Counted from the stretch's first letter, positions 16,343 through 24,987 are shown. The stretch: DNA of 55,112 bases from DATAXV01 sp036272915 (GCA_036272915.1 DATAXV010000118.1:1-55112), one strand, 5' to 3'. The notes: a model not told the origin generated them from the letters alone. Program-made: numbers and translations.

Positions 16343-16566
16343 AGCTCGTCCACGGTCTCCGGCAATGCCTCGTCGAGTTTCCTCTTGAGGTCCGAGTCAG
16401 CCTGAATCAAGCTCTCAACAACGCGTTCACGAGGACCCAGGTGCTGCGGCTCGGCAACGGGATCAGTTTGACAACCGGGCGGTGATCGACAGTGATCTGC
16501 ACATGCTCGCGTCGCAGTACATCGGCAGTGCGGTTTACGCAGGTCCCTAACGGACACCTGTTCCAT
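16339..16566 (-). pseudogene. Phd/VapB-type antitoxin scrambled by two compensating frameshifts
   Basis: The annotated frame is open for 75 codons, but only its ends look like an antitoxin: VSVRDLR at the start and LIQADSDLKRKLDEALPETVDEL at the end. The middle in this frame is a meaningless Cys/Pro/His-rich peptide. The other frame reads NRTADVLRREHVQITVDHRP and then VVKLIPLPSRSTWVLVNALLRA, the proper central part. An extra A (CGTAAAC for CGTAAC) and a missing T (GCTTG for GCTTTG) explain it exactly. About four codons normally found after LRR also seem lost. Either both indels are real, or both are homopolymer errors. Confidence 0.75.
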
Positions 16567-16809
16567 GCGCCCCGGGCCGCGGTCCAGCGCGCAGACCGCG
16601 GGGTCAGCTTCGCCGGTGAGGATGAGGAGGAATGGAACGAAAACGTGGGCCAGAGCCCGTGCCCCTGCGATCCATGGGCGAATCGAGTGCCGGGGGCAGG
16701 CTGACCCGATGCCGCGCGCGTATGGGTCCGCCATGAGCCAACGAGGCGTGTCCGTCGGCGGCGAGGTCCTCGACCCGATCTCGACGTTTGGTGTCGGGAC
16801 ACCTGCCGC

Positions 16810-17778
16810 TCACCACCGAGCGGGCCGCATCAGGCCTAGGGCCGGGCTCCCGGGCACCTCCCCTCTCCTCTTCGGCCGCAGCGCGACGCGGAAGCAAAGA
16901 TAGGCGAGGGCGCCGAACGGGAACGCCATCATCCCGGCATGAAGAAGCTGCCCGAAGAGGTCCTGATTGGAGAACACGAGGATCGCGCCGGCCGCCGCCT
17001 GGGCGAGGATCGCTCCCAGGAACCACCAGGCGCCGACGACCAGATCGCGACGGTCAGGGGCCCGCCAGCGCATGAGGAGAAGCAGCGCGATCGCCAGCAG
17101 CGTGGCGACGACAGCCCCCGTCCGGTGGACCAGGTTGATCGCGACCAGCCCCGGCGGCCCGATCGTGTCGCAGATCGGCCACCCGGTGCCGCAGGCGGTC
17201 GACGCTCCCGCGTGCGCCACATACGCCCCGCTGTAGACCATGACGTAGAGGTAGATCGCGACCCCCCAGACAGCGGCGATGACTCCCCGCGAGGTCGCCT
17301 GGGCCTGCAGCATCCGGTCGGGCCAGCGGACCGCAGCGCAGGCAAGCAGCGCGCCCGCGAAGCAGAGCAGCGAGACGCCGAAGTGGGTGGCCAGGATCCA
17401 GGCGTTGAGCGGCTGCAGCACGGCCCAGGCGCCAAGCCCGGCCTGGAGGAGCAGCGTGCCGGCGAGGAGGATCGAGACCAGCCAGGCCGACGCCCGGCGC
17501 CAATAGAGCCAGAGAAGGCCGATCACCAGCAGGGCGACGAGAACACTCTCGACCCCGACCAGCGTGCGGTGAGTGAACTCGATCGCCGTGGTGACCGTGA
17601 ACGCCGGGATGAAGTGGCCGTGGCAGAGCGGCCAGGAAGGCCCGCAGCCCTGCTGGGATCCGGTGTCGGTGACCGTGTCCCCGGCGATGAGAACGATGAA
17701 CATGCCCAGGGCCGCGAGCAACCCGAGCCAGGCCACGAGGGTCCGGACGCGAGGGTGATCGGCGGCCCGGGGGCTCAC
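16810..17778 (-). CDS. ctaA: Heme A synthase (CtaA/COX15)
   Basis: A 322-residue membrane protein with eight predicted helices. It has the four conserved His of heme A synthase, in EFTHR, ATHFG, NLVHR and LLHAG. It also has two extracytoplasmic Cys pairs (GCGPSWPLC and CGTGWPIC), typical of the Bacillus-type enzyme. It oxidises heme O to heme A for aa3-type cytochrome oxidase, so the organism respires oxygen. The start is a GTG at 17778, with TAGATT at 17785-17790 exactly 6 nt upstream and no ribosome site: a leaderless message. No heme O synthase (ctaB) or oxidase genes lie beside it here. Confidence 0.93.
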   Translation of the reverse strand: MSPRAADHPRVRTLVAWLGLLAALGMFIVLIAGDTVTDTGSQQGCGPSWPLCHGHFIPAFTVTTAIEFTHRTLVGVESVLVALLVIGLLWLYWRRASAWLVSILLAGTLLLQAGLGAWAVLQPLNAWILATHFGVSLLCFAGALLACAAVRWPDRMLQAQATSRGVIAAVWGVAIYLYVMVYSGAYVAHAGASTACGTGWPICDTIGPPGLVAINLVHRTGAVVATLLAIALLLLMRWRAPDRRDLVVGAWWFLGAILAQAAAGAILVFSNQDLFGQLLHAGMMAFPFGALAYLCFRVALRPKRRGEVPGSPALGLMRPARW

Positions 17779-18488
17779 GCAACGAATCTACCTCCATCGG
17801 CGAATGGTCGTCCGCGATGAATACCCGTCGCCGACGGTTCAGTCCAAACGGTCTGAATATGAGCCGCGCGCTGCGCAGGCGGAGGCGAACCCGAGAGTTC
17901 GGTGATCCCCTGGAACTTCGGCCAGACCACGATCGCCTCGCACGAGGGGCGACCGAGCAGCCCGCCCCGACCACCGCGTGTGGGATCTGAACGAAGAGGT
18001 TGGTCGCCATCCCGAGGAGAAACTGCATCAGCAGGAGAGCTATCGACACGATGGTCAGCCCCCGAAGCGTTCGATGACTGGCCGTCATGACGCGTGAAAG
18101 CCGGGTAGTTCCAGCATGCGCGAGCGGACGCGATGACGACCACCGCGAGAACCAGCAATCGTGCCAGGTTCACCGTCCTCCACCTGATGAGCAACGTAGG
18201 ATCTCAGGGACCGCTTCACCGGCGAGCTGGTGTAGCACCAGACGCTGCTGGTCCCGGAACAGTATCGATCCGAGCGGCGGGCGCGCTGGCGGATAGCTGA
18301 GCTCGAGGCGGAGGTCGTCATCACCCTGCTGGACGATGCGGCAGCTTGGAAGCAGAGGAAGCGCTAGATGAGGCGGTCGACGTCGCCCGTCGCCCGAATC
18401 GTGAGGGGCCTTGAGAAGGGCTGGACCCGGCCGGAACTGGTCTGAGGGGCGCGGGGCTGTCACACGGCGCTCTCGCCACGGTGCTCTG
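17779..18488. other. 710-bp degraded interval
   Basis: There is no intact gene between heme A synthase and the exported hydrolase. It contains the CtaA promoter, the truncated membrane-protein remnant listed separately, and short unrecognised readings, including a charged plus-strand peptide ending LDDAAAWKQRKR near 18366. Codon use here is less GC-biased than in neighbouring genes, consistent with decay. Confidence 0.5.
17950..18088 (-). pseudogene. Truncated small membrane protein remnant
   Basis: From an ATG at 18088 the minus strand reads a convincing N-terminus, MTASHRTLRGLTIVSIALLL then a hydrophobic MQFLLGMATNLFVQIP. This resembles small multi-pass membrane proteins of actinobacterial-type genomes, which continue with a loop and three more helices. 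After about 45 codons the reading loses all such character and runs antisense-like into the heme A synthase promoter. I infer a gene whose 3' part was deleted or shifted. Confidence 0.45.
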
Positions 18489-19661
18489 ATGAGCGTGAGG
18501 CGACGCGAGCGACGACGTGTGCAGCTTCTGCGGGTCGCGGCGGCGGTGGTCGCGGTCTTGTTCGCGGTGTGCTTCCTGACCGTCGTCGCGGGTGTCGCTT
18601 ACCTGGGTGTCCGCAGCCACCAGGCGGTCACGCTTCCCGCGCCGACGGGTCCGTACCCGGTGGGCCGGACCATCTACGACTGGACCGACGCCAGCCGCCT
18701 CGACCCCTTCGGGCCGCCGGGCACCCAGCGGGAGCTCTCGGTCTGGATCTGGTACCCGGCGGTGGCCACCGCCGGGACGATGGCGCCCTACCTGCCCTCC
18801 ACCTGGGAGCGCGACCTGCCCCTCTCACCGCTCGGGTCCCTGGTCGAGACCGCGCCGTCGCTGATCCGGGCTCACTCCGTGGAGGACGCGCCCGTCCTCG
18901 GCGGCCCGCCGCTCCCGGTTCTGATCTTCGAACCCGGGCTGGGCCTGGCCGCCTACAACTACACCTCGATCATCGAAGACCTGGCCAGCCACGGGTACGT
19001 CGTCGCGGCGATCAACCCCACCTACAGCACTGCGGTGGTGCTCGGCGGAAGGGTGATCCCCTCGACCGAGCAAGCTGACGACGACGCCAACCCGGCGCGG
19101 CTGCAGCCGGTCTGGGTAGCCGACATCGAGTTCGTCGCCGCCCGGATCCGTGCGCTGGACGGAGCCGGGTCGGGTCCGTTCGCCCGGCGGCTGGCGACGA
19201 CCCGGATGGGTTTCCTCGGCCACTCCCTGGGCGGCGCCGCCGTCGCCGCGGCCTGTCGGGTCGACCGCCATTGCGTGGGGGCGGTCGACATGGACGGCTA
19301 CCTGTGGGATCAGACCATGCGCGGGATCGGGAGGCCCTTCCTCTTCATCGGTTCCCAGGACGGCCTGGAGGGACCGATGAAAGCGCAGCTGAGGGGCGCT
19401 CTCTCCGACGTCCCCCAGGGGGAGGGCTACGTGCTCACCGTGAAGGGCACCGAGCACTTCAACTTCTCGGATCGGGCGCTCTACTTCTTCGCGCCCCTCC
19501 GGCCGCTCGGGCTGACCGGTCCGATTGACGGCGCAAGGGGCATCGCGATCACCCGCGCCTACCTGCTCGCGTTCTTCGGCCGCTATCTGGGCGGCCGAAG
19601 CGCATCGCTGCTGGCTGGTCCTTCGCCCGCCTATCCGGAGGTCTCGTTCCACGACCTCTGA
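18489..19661 (+). CDS. Exported or membrane-anchored alpha/beta hydrolase (PAF-acetylhydrolase-like)
   Basis: A 390-residue protein. Residues of about 14-38 form an N-terminal hydrophobic helix (signal anchor), so the catalytic part faces outside. The nucleophile elbow is GHSLGGAAVAAAC, an acid follows in AVDMDGYLW, and the His is in KGTEHFNFSD, in the order of platelet-activating-factor acetylhydrolase and dienelactone-hydrolase relatives. The oxyanion-side strand reads PVLIFEPGLGL. It probably hydrolyses an ester outside the membrane. I use the ATG at 18489 rather than the open frame from 18411, because the basic MSVRRRERRR start leads directly into the anchor. Confidence 0.83.
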   Translation: MSVRRRERRRVQLLRVAAAVVAVLFAVCFLTVVAGVAYLGVRSHQAVTLPAPTGPYPVGRTIYDWTDASRLDPFGPPGTQRELSVWIWYPAVATAGTMAPYLPSTWERDLPLSPLGSLVETAPSLIRAHSVEDAPVLGGPPLPVLIFEPGLGLAAYNYTSIIEDLASHGYVVAAINPTYSTAVVLGGRVIPSTEQADDDANPARLQPVWVADIEFVAARIRALDGAGSGPFARRLATTRMGFLGHSLGGAAVAAACRVDRHCVGAVDMDGYLWDQTMRGIGRPFLFIGSQDGLEGPMKAQLRGALSDVPQGEGYVLTVKGTEHFNFSDRALYFFAPLRPLGLTGPIDGARGIAITRAYLLAFFGRYLGGRSASLLAGPSPAYPEVSFHDL

Positions 19662-19689
19662 TCTGCGGCTCCGGGCCCGTGCGACGGCG

Positions 19690-19890
19690 GGTGTGGCTTC
19701 GATCTGGTTGAGCCAATTGGCGTGGGTAGGGTGTGGACCAGTCAGGCTGGGATGAAGCCCATGAAGGCGTCGGGCGGCCCTGTCTCCCTGATGGAGGTGC
19801 CGTCGTCAACGACCCAGAAGACGCGCCGCGCCGAGCGGTAGGGCTCCATCACCTGGTCGGCCAGTCTGGCGCCTTCAATGCCGTCGATCA
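19690..19890 (-). pseudogene. IS630-family transposase fragment
   Basis: Just past the stop of the response-regulator gene, the minus strand reads ADQVMEPYRSARRVFWVVDD then GTS, which is the second-Asp region of IS630/Tc1-like DDE transposases. After a short scrambled stretch, another frame reads HANWLNQIEA, the block holding the catalytic Glu. Order and spacing match the family, with an internal deletion and frameshift. No terminal repeats or other transposase parts were seen. It is a dead relic of one insertion. Confidence 0.75.
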
Positions 19891-20562
19891 CTAAGAGCCT
19901 GGCTGGACAAGCCCTGTCTCGTAGGCCAGGACGACGGCCTGCACCCGGTCCCTGAGCCCCAGCTTGGAGAGGATGCGGGCGACGTGCGTCTTGACCGTGG
20001 CCTCGCTCAGGTGCAGCGACTCGGCCAGCTCGGCGTTGCTGCGGCCCCGGGCCAGCAGCTCCAGCACCTCCCGCTCGCGGGCCGTCAACGACGACAGACC
20101 GTCGGGCGGCATCGCGGCGCCCCTGTTCCCGCCCAGGAACCGCTCGATGAGGCGGCGGGTCACGGCCGGGGCGAGCAGAGCGTCGCCGGCGGCGACCATC
20201 CGCACCGATGAGACCAGGCGCTCCGGGGAGACGTCCTTGAGCAGGAAGCCGCTGGCCCCGGCGCGCAGCGCTCCGTAGACGTACTCGTCGAGGTCGAAGG
20301 TGGTCAGGATGATGACCCGGGCCGGATAGCCGAGGGCGACGATGCGGCGGGTCGCCTCGATCCCGTCCAGCTCCGGCATGCGGACATCCATCAACACCAC
20401 GTCGGGCCGCGCCCGGCGCACCGCCGCCACCGCCTCCTCGCCGTTCTCGGCCTCGGCCACCACCTCGATGTCGGGCTGGCCCTCGAGGATCAGGCGGAAG
20501 CCGCCACGGACCAGCGCCTGATCGTCGGCGACCACGCAGCGCAGACGTCGGGAATCGGTCAT
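19891..20562 (-). CDS. NarL/LuxR-family response regulator
   Basis: A 223-residue regulator. The receiver domain covers residues of about 8-125, with the acidic pair VVADD, phospho-acceptor Asp59 (DVVLMDVRMPELDG), Thr in ILTTFD and Lys in FLLKDVSPE. A LuxR-type helix-turn-helix covers about 155-215 (LTAREREVLELLARGRSNAELA and LSEATVKTHVARILSKL). It acts as a DNA-binding transcription factor phosphorylated by the kinase encoded upstream, whose gene overlaps by ATGA. The last codons abut an IS630 relic, but the domain is complete. Confidence 0.93.
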   Translation of the reverse strand: MTDSRRLRCVVADDQALVRGGFRLILEGQPDIEVVAEAENGEEAVAAVRRARPDVVLMDVRMPELDGIEATRRIVALGYPARVIILTTFDLDEYVYGALRAGASGFLLKDVSPERLVSSVRMVAAGDALLAPAVTRRLIERFLGGNRGAAMPPDGLSSLTAREREVLELLARGRSNAELAESLHLSEATVKTHVARILSKLGLRDRVQAVVLAYETGLVQPGS

Positions 20563-21692
20563 TCGTCCTCCAGGCGCAGGCTCGCCACCACCTGGAAGCC
20601 GCCATCGGGCAGTGGCCCCGCCGCCAGCTCGCCGCCATGCATCGCCACCCGCTCGCGCATGCCGACCAGGCCCCGTCCGGCGCCGGTGGCACCGGGCATG
20701 GCGGTTCCGTCGCCGTTGATCACCTCGATCTCCAGCCCGTCCTCGGCGTGGCGGAGAGTCACCGCCGCGGTGGATCCGGAAGCGTGCTTGAGGATGTTGG
20801 TCAGCGCCTCCTGGACGACACGATAGGCGGAGAGGTCGACGCCGGGCGGCAGCGGGCGAGGATCACCCTCGACCCTGACCTCGACCCGGAGCCCGGCGTC
20901 GCGCATCCGCCCGACCAGATCGGGCAGCTGATCCAGGCCGGGCTGGGGCGCGATCCCGGCGCCGCCCTCCTCGCCGAGGACCCCGAGCAGTCTCCGCAGC
21001 TCGCCCAGCGCCTCCCTTCCCGCCGCCTCGACGGCGCGCATCGCCTCCTGCGCCCGGTGCGGATCGCGCTCGATCAGGGTGCGCCCGGCCCCCGCCTGGA
21101 CCACCATCACGCTGACGCCGTGGGCGACGACGTCGTGCAGCTCGCGGGCGATCCGGGCACGCTCCTCGCCGGTCGCGACCTGTCCGGCCAGCGCCCGCTC
21201 GCGGTCGAGCCGTCGCGCCCGCTGGTCGAGCTCGCGGACCGAGTTGCCCACCAGCCAGAGCCCGGATGCGGCCACGATCTCGAAGACCCAGGCCGGGATC
21301 GGCTTCGTGTAGAAGTGTCCGGGGATCCCGACCGCGGCCAGGATCACCCCGGCGAGGAGGGGGAGGGCCAGGGAGAGCGCGCGGCGCCGGCTGTAGACAC
21401 CGAGCGAGTAGATGCCGACGAAGTTGGCGACCAGGCTCGAGATCAGCGGTGGCGCCAGGAACAGGAACGAGCCGACGACCTGGAGGACGAAGACCAGCTC
21501 CGGGCGCCGGCGTCGCCAGATGAGGGGGAGGGAGACCAGGAGGGCTCCGACCAGGCGCGCCAGTGGGGTCGTCTGGAAGTGGAAGAACTCCCAGCACTGG
21601 GCGGCGGCGAGGGCCAGGGCCAGCGCGCCGTCGACCCACGGGTGGGGGAGCGACTCGAGCCGCCGCCACGCCTCCGAAGCCCTGTTGATCAC
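20559..21692 (-). CDS. Sensor histidine kinase, NarL-type partner (HisKA_3)
   Basis: A 377-residue membrane kinase. Five or so hydrophobic helices cover residues of about 20-155 with almost no extracytoplasmic domain, so it senses within or near the membrane. The phospho-acceptor His186 is in IARELHDVVAHGVSVMV (HisKA_3). The ATPase domain shows VVQEALTNILKHA (N box) and GRGLVGMRERV (G box). It phosphorylates the regulator encoded 4 bp in overlap downstream. The gene is divergent from the sugar ABC operon across a 187-bp region, but NarL-type pairs of this form often control drug or envelope functions, so a link to sugar uptake is not assumed. Confidence 0.92.
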   Translation of the reverse strand: MINRASEAWRRLESLPHPWVDGALALALAAAQCWEFFHFQTTPLARLVGALLVSLPLIWRRRRPELVFVLQVVGSFLFLAPPLISSLVANFVGIYSLGVYSRRRALSLALPLLAGVILAAVGIPGHFYTKPIPAWVFEIVAASGLWLVGNSVRELDQRARRLDRERALAGQVATGEERARIARELHDVVAHGVSVMVVQAGAGRTLIERDPHRAQEAMRAVEAAGREALGELRRLLGVLGEEGGAGIAPQPGLDQLPDLVGRMRDAGLRVEVRVEGDPRPLPPGVDLSAYRVVQEALTNILKHASGSTAAVTLRHAEDGLEIEVINGDGTAMPGATGAGRGLVGMRERVAMHGGELAAGPLPDGGFQVVASLRLEDE

Positions 21693-21723
21693 CGGGTGTC
21701 ATCGTGGCACTCGCTACTGGCGG

Positions 21724-21729
21724 TTGACA
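21724..21729 (+). promoter_or_regulatory. Consensus -35 hexamer upstream of the sugar operon
   Basis: A perfect TTGACA lies in the divergent region. With a 17-18 bp spacer the -10 is poor, so activation or an alternative spacing is possible. It sits just upstream of the CATATA repeat array. Confidence 0.3.
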
Positions 21730-21764
21730 GATCCAGATCGAAAGTCCAAGCTGATCCTGCTGCT

Positions 21765-21821
21765 CATATACGGCCGATACATCCATATACAGATGCGATA
21801 GCCATATATGGACGCCGGAGG
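21765..21821 (+). repeat. Three 19-bp direct repeats (CATATA array), likely operator
   Basis: CATATA occurs at 21765, 21784 and 21803, exactly 19 bp apart. Units one and two share more: CATATACGGCCGATACATC and CATATACAGATGCGATAGC. The third, CATATATGG, also forms the 10-bp palindrome CCATATATGG. The array lies 60-115 bp before the binding-protein ATG, after a TTGACA. It is strikingly AT-rich for this genome. This is probably the binding site for the operon regulator, for example the IclR protein encoded at the end of the cluster (inference). Confidence 0.6.
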
Positions 21822-21879
21822 ATGCGGAACCGCCGGATGCCCGGTAGGCCGGGGCCCGCCGGAAGGGAGGAGAGGAAGG

Positions 21880-23208
21880 ATGCGATTGCTGCGCTCATTG
21901 GGCATCGCCCTTGCCGCGCTGCTGGTGGTCGGCTTCGCCGCCACACCGATCGCGGCGTCGGCGTCGAGCGGATCCGGCCAGAAGGTGACGATCACCTTCT
22001 GGGACACCAACGCCGGACCTGACCGGACGCCGATCTACACCGCCCTGATCAAGCGCTTCGAGAAGGAGAACCCGGGCATCACGGTCAACTACGTGGGGAT
22101 CCCCGAGGCCGACTACGAGCAGAAGATCGAGGCCGCGATCGCCTCCGGGGCCACCCCTGACGTCGCCAACCCGGGCCAGGGCCAGCTCGCCGACTTCATC
22201 GGCGAGGAGGGCGTCCAGTCCCTCGACGGCTACTACAAGTCCTGGTCGGGCCGGAGCCAGATGGATCCCTCATCGGTGAAGAGCGTGCGGGCCGAGGCGC
22301 CGGACGGCAAGCTCTACGGCCTGCCCTACTCGGGCAACGTGGACATCCTCTTCTACCGCAAGGACTGGGTCGCCCAGCACAGCCTGCCCTCACCCAGTAG
22401 CAGCTGGAGCGCCTTCTACAAGGACGCCTCGGCGCTGACCGATCCGAGCAAGAACGTCTACGGGTTCGGCCTCCGCGGCGGCAGCGGCAGCGTCGCCCAG
22501 CTCGAGGGCTGGATCTACGCCGAGTCCGGGCTGACCTCCTACTTCAACGCCAAGGGCCAGTCGACGCTCAGCAACCCCAAGGCCATCGCCGTCGTCAAGA
22601 AGGTCGTCGCCATGTACGGAAAGGACACCTCCAAGGGCGACATCAACCAGACCTACCAGCCGATGGTCGCCGAGTTCGAGGGCGGTCACGCGGCGATGAT
22701 CCAGCACAACCTCGGCTCCTACCCCCAGGACGTCCAGGCGATGGGCTCCTCCGAGGTCGGCGCCAGCATCCTGCCCAAGTCGGCCGTGACCGGCAAGCAG
22801 GTGATCGTCAACAGCGGCGATCTGGTCGACATGATCTTCAAGGCCTCCAAGCACAAGGCGGCGGCCTGGAAGTTCGTGACCTTCCTGTCCTCGCCCTACG
22901 CCGACAGCTACTGGAACCAGGAGGTCGGCCAGATCCCGACCAATACGGTCGCGGCGAAGTCGGCCTGGGTGGCCAAGAACCAGCCGATCCAGACCGTGGA
23001 GAAGGCGCTCAAGGACCCGACCACGGTGGTCGTCAACCCGCCCGTGTACCTGCCCGACTACGCTCCCATCCAGCTGCAGATGGAGCCGGTCTTCCAGAAG
23101 GTCCTGCTCGGCCAGGTCACCGTGCCCTCCTTCATGGACCAGTGGGCGGGGTTGATGACCAAGGCGCAGCAGCAGTACAAGCAGAGCATCAAGCACAAGA
23201 AGGCCTGA
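21880..23208 (+). CDS. Sugar ABC transporter substrate-binding protein
   Basis: A 442-residue extracytoplasmic solute-binding protein of the carbohydrate family 1. Residues 1-30 are a clear signal peptide (MRLLRSLGIALAALLVVGFA... then ASASS). The mature part starts with VTITFWDTNAGPD, typical of CUT1-type sugar binders. There is no lipobox Cys, which is unusual for a monoderm where these proteins are normally lipid-anchored. A strong purine-rich ribosome site (GGGAGGAGAGGAAGG) supports the ATG at 21880. The genes that follow suggest it binds a uronate or uronate-containing oligosaccharide. Confidence 0.92.
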   Translation: MRLLRSLGIALAALLVVGFAATPIAASASSGSGQKVTITFWDTNAGPDRTPIYTALIKRFEKENPGITVNYVGIPEADYEQKIEAAIASGATPDVANPGQGQLADFIGEEGVQSLDGYYKSWSGRSQMDPSSVKSVRAEAPDGKLYGLPYSGNVDILFYRKDWVAQHSLPSPSSSWSAFYKDASALTDPSKNVYGFGLRGGSGSVAQLEGWIYAESGLTSYFNAKGQSTLSNPKAIAVVKKVVAMYGKDTSKGDINQTYQPMVAEFEGGHAAMIQHNLGSYPQDVQAMGSSEVGASILPKSAVTGKQVIVNSGDLVDMIFKASKHKAAAWKFVTFLSSPYADSYWNQEVGQIPTNTVAAKSAWVAKNQPIQTVEKALKDPTTVVVNPPVYLPDYAPIQLQMEPVFQKVLLGQVTVPSFMDQWAGLMTKAQQQYKQSIKHKKA

Positions 23209-23212
23209 GCCG

Positions 23213-24157
23213 ATGCCTGCAGTCGGGCGCCCCGCGCTGATGGCGGGGAGCGAGCGGGCCGGCGGCGCCAGGCGGCGCCGCCGGCGGGCCTGGTGGGTCC
23301 CGTACGCCTGCCTGGCCCCGGCCGCGGCGCTGCTCCTGATATTCGTCCTCTACCCGGTTCTCAGCGTCTTCTGGTACAGCCTGCAGAGCTACAACCCGAC
23401 CAAGCCGTACCTGAACGCGTTCGTCGGGCTGGGCAACTTCCAGCAGATCCTCACCCAGGACCCGCTCTTCCGCCAGAGCCTCTGGATCTCGGTCAAGTGG
23501 GTGGTGTGCGAGGTCGTGCTGCAGTTCTGCCTGGGCATGGGCCTGGCCCTGATCCTCAACTCCACCTTTCGTCTGAGGGGCCTGGCCCGGGCCGTCGTCT
23601 TCTCGCCATGGGCGGTCTCGGGCGTCGCCGTCACCGCCATGTGGACGCTGATGTACAACCCCTTCGGCGGGATGTTCGACACCATCCTCAAGAGCACCGG
23701 ACTGGCCCGGACCCCGGTGCAGTGGCTGGCCGACACCCATCTCGTCTTCGGCGCCGCCGTCACCGCCGAGCTCTGGCGCGGCGTCCCCTTCTTCGCCATC
23801 CTCCTGCTCGCGGCGCTGCAGGCCATCCCCGAGGAGCTCTACGAGGCGGCCCGGGTCGACGGCGCCAGCCGGGTGCGCGCCTTCGTCCGGATCACCTTCC
23901 CGCTGCTCCGCGACGCCATCGTCCTGGCCACGCTGCTGCGGGCGGTGTGGGAGTTCAACAACGTCGACGTGCTCTACACGATGACCGACGGAGGCCCCGC
24001 CAACCTGACCACGACACTGCCGCTCTACATCGCCAACCAGGCGATCCAGTACCACAACTTCGGGTATGGCTCGGCGCTGACCGTGGTCGGCTTCCTGATC
24101 CTGCTCTGCTTCGCCATCGTCTACCTCCGGCTGAGCCGCTTCGGGCAGGAGATCTGA
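23213..24157 (+). CDS. Sugar ABC transporter permease (MalF-type)
   Basis: A 314-residue CUT1 permease with six hydrophobic helices after a very basic N-terminus. The EAA loop that contacts the ATPase is EELYEAARVDGASRVRAFVRITFPLL. It starts 4 bp after the binding-protein stop. With the following permease it forms the membrane channel. No ATPase gene is in the cluster, so a shared MsmK/UgpC-type ATPase elsewhere is implied, as is common for CUT1 systems. Confidence 0.92.
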   Translation: MPAVGRPALMAGSERAGGARRRRRRAWWVPYACLAPAAALLLIFVLYPVLSVFWYSLQSYNPTKPYLNAFVGLGNFQQILTQDPLFRQSLWISVKWVVCEVVLQFCLGMGLALILNSTFRLRGLARAVVFSPWAVSGVAVTAMWTLMYNPFGGMFDTILKSTGLARTPVQWLADTHLVFGAAVTAELWRGVPFFAILLLAALQAIPEELYEAARVDGASRVRAFVRITFPLLRDAIVLATLLRAVWEFNNVDVLYTMTDGGPANLTTTLPLYIANQAIQYHNFGYGSALTVVGFLILLCFAIVYLRLSRFGQEI

Positions 24158-24159
24158 GC

Positions 24160-24984
24160 GTGTCCAGGACCCTCGACCGCGGGCTCACCCTCCACCTGCC
24201 CCTGCTGCTCTACGTGGTCTTCACCCTGCTGCCCTTCTACTCGATGCTGATGCTGGCGTTCCACGCCGGGGGCCAGGTGACGGCGACCTTCCACTACCTG
24301 CCCATCCCCTTCAGCCTCCAGCACTTCAGGACCCTCTTCGACGAGGACTCGTTCCTGCCCTACCTGCGCAACAGCATCGTCGTCGCCGTCGCCACGGTGA
24401 TCGTCGACATCCCCATCGCCGTGCTCACCGGCTACGCCCTGAGCCGGTTCCAGTTCCGCGGCAAGACCACGTTCATGCTCGCCCTGCTCACCACCCAGTT
24501 CGTCCCTGCCTCGATGCTGATCATCCCGATCTTCATCGTCTTCAAGGACCTGGATCTCCTCGACAGCCTGCTCGGCCTGGTCCTGATCAACGCCACCTTC
24601 GAGCTGCCCTTCGCCGCCATCCTCATGCGCGGCTTCGTCTCCGCCATCCCCTTCGAGCTGGAGGAGGCCTCGATGGTGGACGGCTGCACCCGCTTCCAGG
24701 GCGTGCTGCGGGTCGCCCTGCCCCTGCTCCGCCCGGGAGTGGTCGCGGTCGCCGCCTTCGGCTTCGTCGGCGCCTGGAACAACTTCCTCTTCGCCCTCTT
24801 CCTGATCTCCGACCAGAATCTGTACACGGTGCCGGTCGGTCTCAGCTACTTCCTCGGCGAGTTCAACGTCGACTACGCCGCGCTTGCCGCCGGGGGCGTC
24901 GTCGCCGTGGTGCCGGTGGTCTGTGTCTTCGCGCTCATCCAGCGCTACCTGGTCGGTGGGCTGGCGGGCGCGGTGAAGGGGTAG
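24160..24984 (+). CDS. Carbohydrate ABC transporter permease (MalG-type)
   Basis: A 274-residue CUT1 permease with six helices. It has the EAA loop ELEEASMVDGCTRFQGVLRVALPLL and the conserved end VGGLAGAVKG. The GTG start at 24160 lies 3 bp after the previous stop; earlier readings in this frame are antisense-like shadow inside the first permease. It completes the importer membrane part. Confidence 0.92.
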   Translation: MSRTLDRGLTLHLPLLLYVVFTLLPFYSMLMLAFHAGGQVTATFHYLPIPFSLQHFRTLFDEDSFLPYLRNSIVVAVATVIVDIPIAVLTGYALSRFQFRGKTTFMLALLTTQFVPASMLIIPIFIVFKDLDLLDSLLGLVLINATFELPFAAILMRGFVSAIPFELEEASMVDGCTRFQGVLRVALPLLRPGVVAVAAFGFVGAWNNFLFALFLISDQNLYTVPVGLSYFLGEFNVDYAALAAGGVVAVVPVVCVFALIQRYLVGGLAGAVKG

Positions 24985-24987
24985 CGA

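Noticed and set aside
16567..16809. Possible gene between the antitoxin and heme A synthase
   Set aside because: Open frames here show no domain, start signal or codon bias; treated as intergenic.
19690..19890. Complete insertion sequence
   Set aside because: Only two short blocks of the transposase remain, in different frames, with no terminal inverted repeats.
21765..21821. CRISPR array
   Set aside because: Only three short degenerate units with no spacers of constant length beyond the unit itself, and no cas genes.
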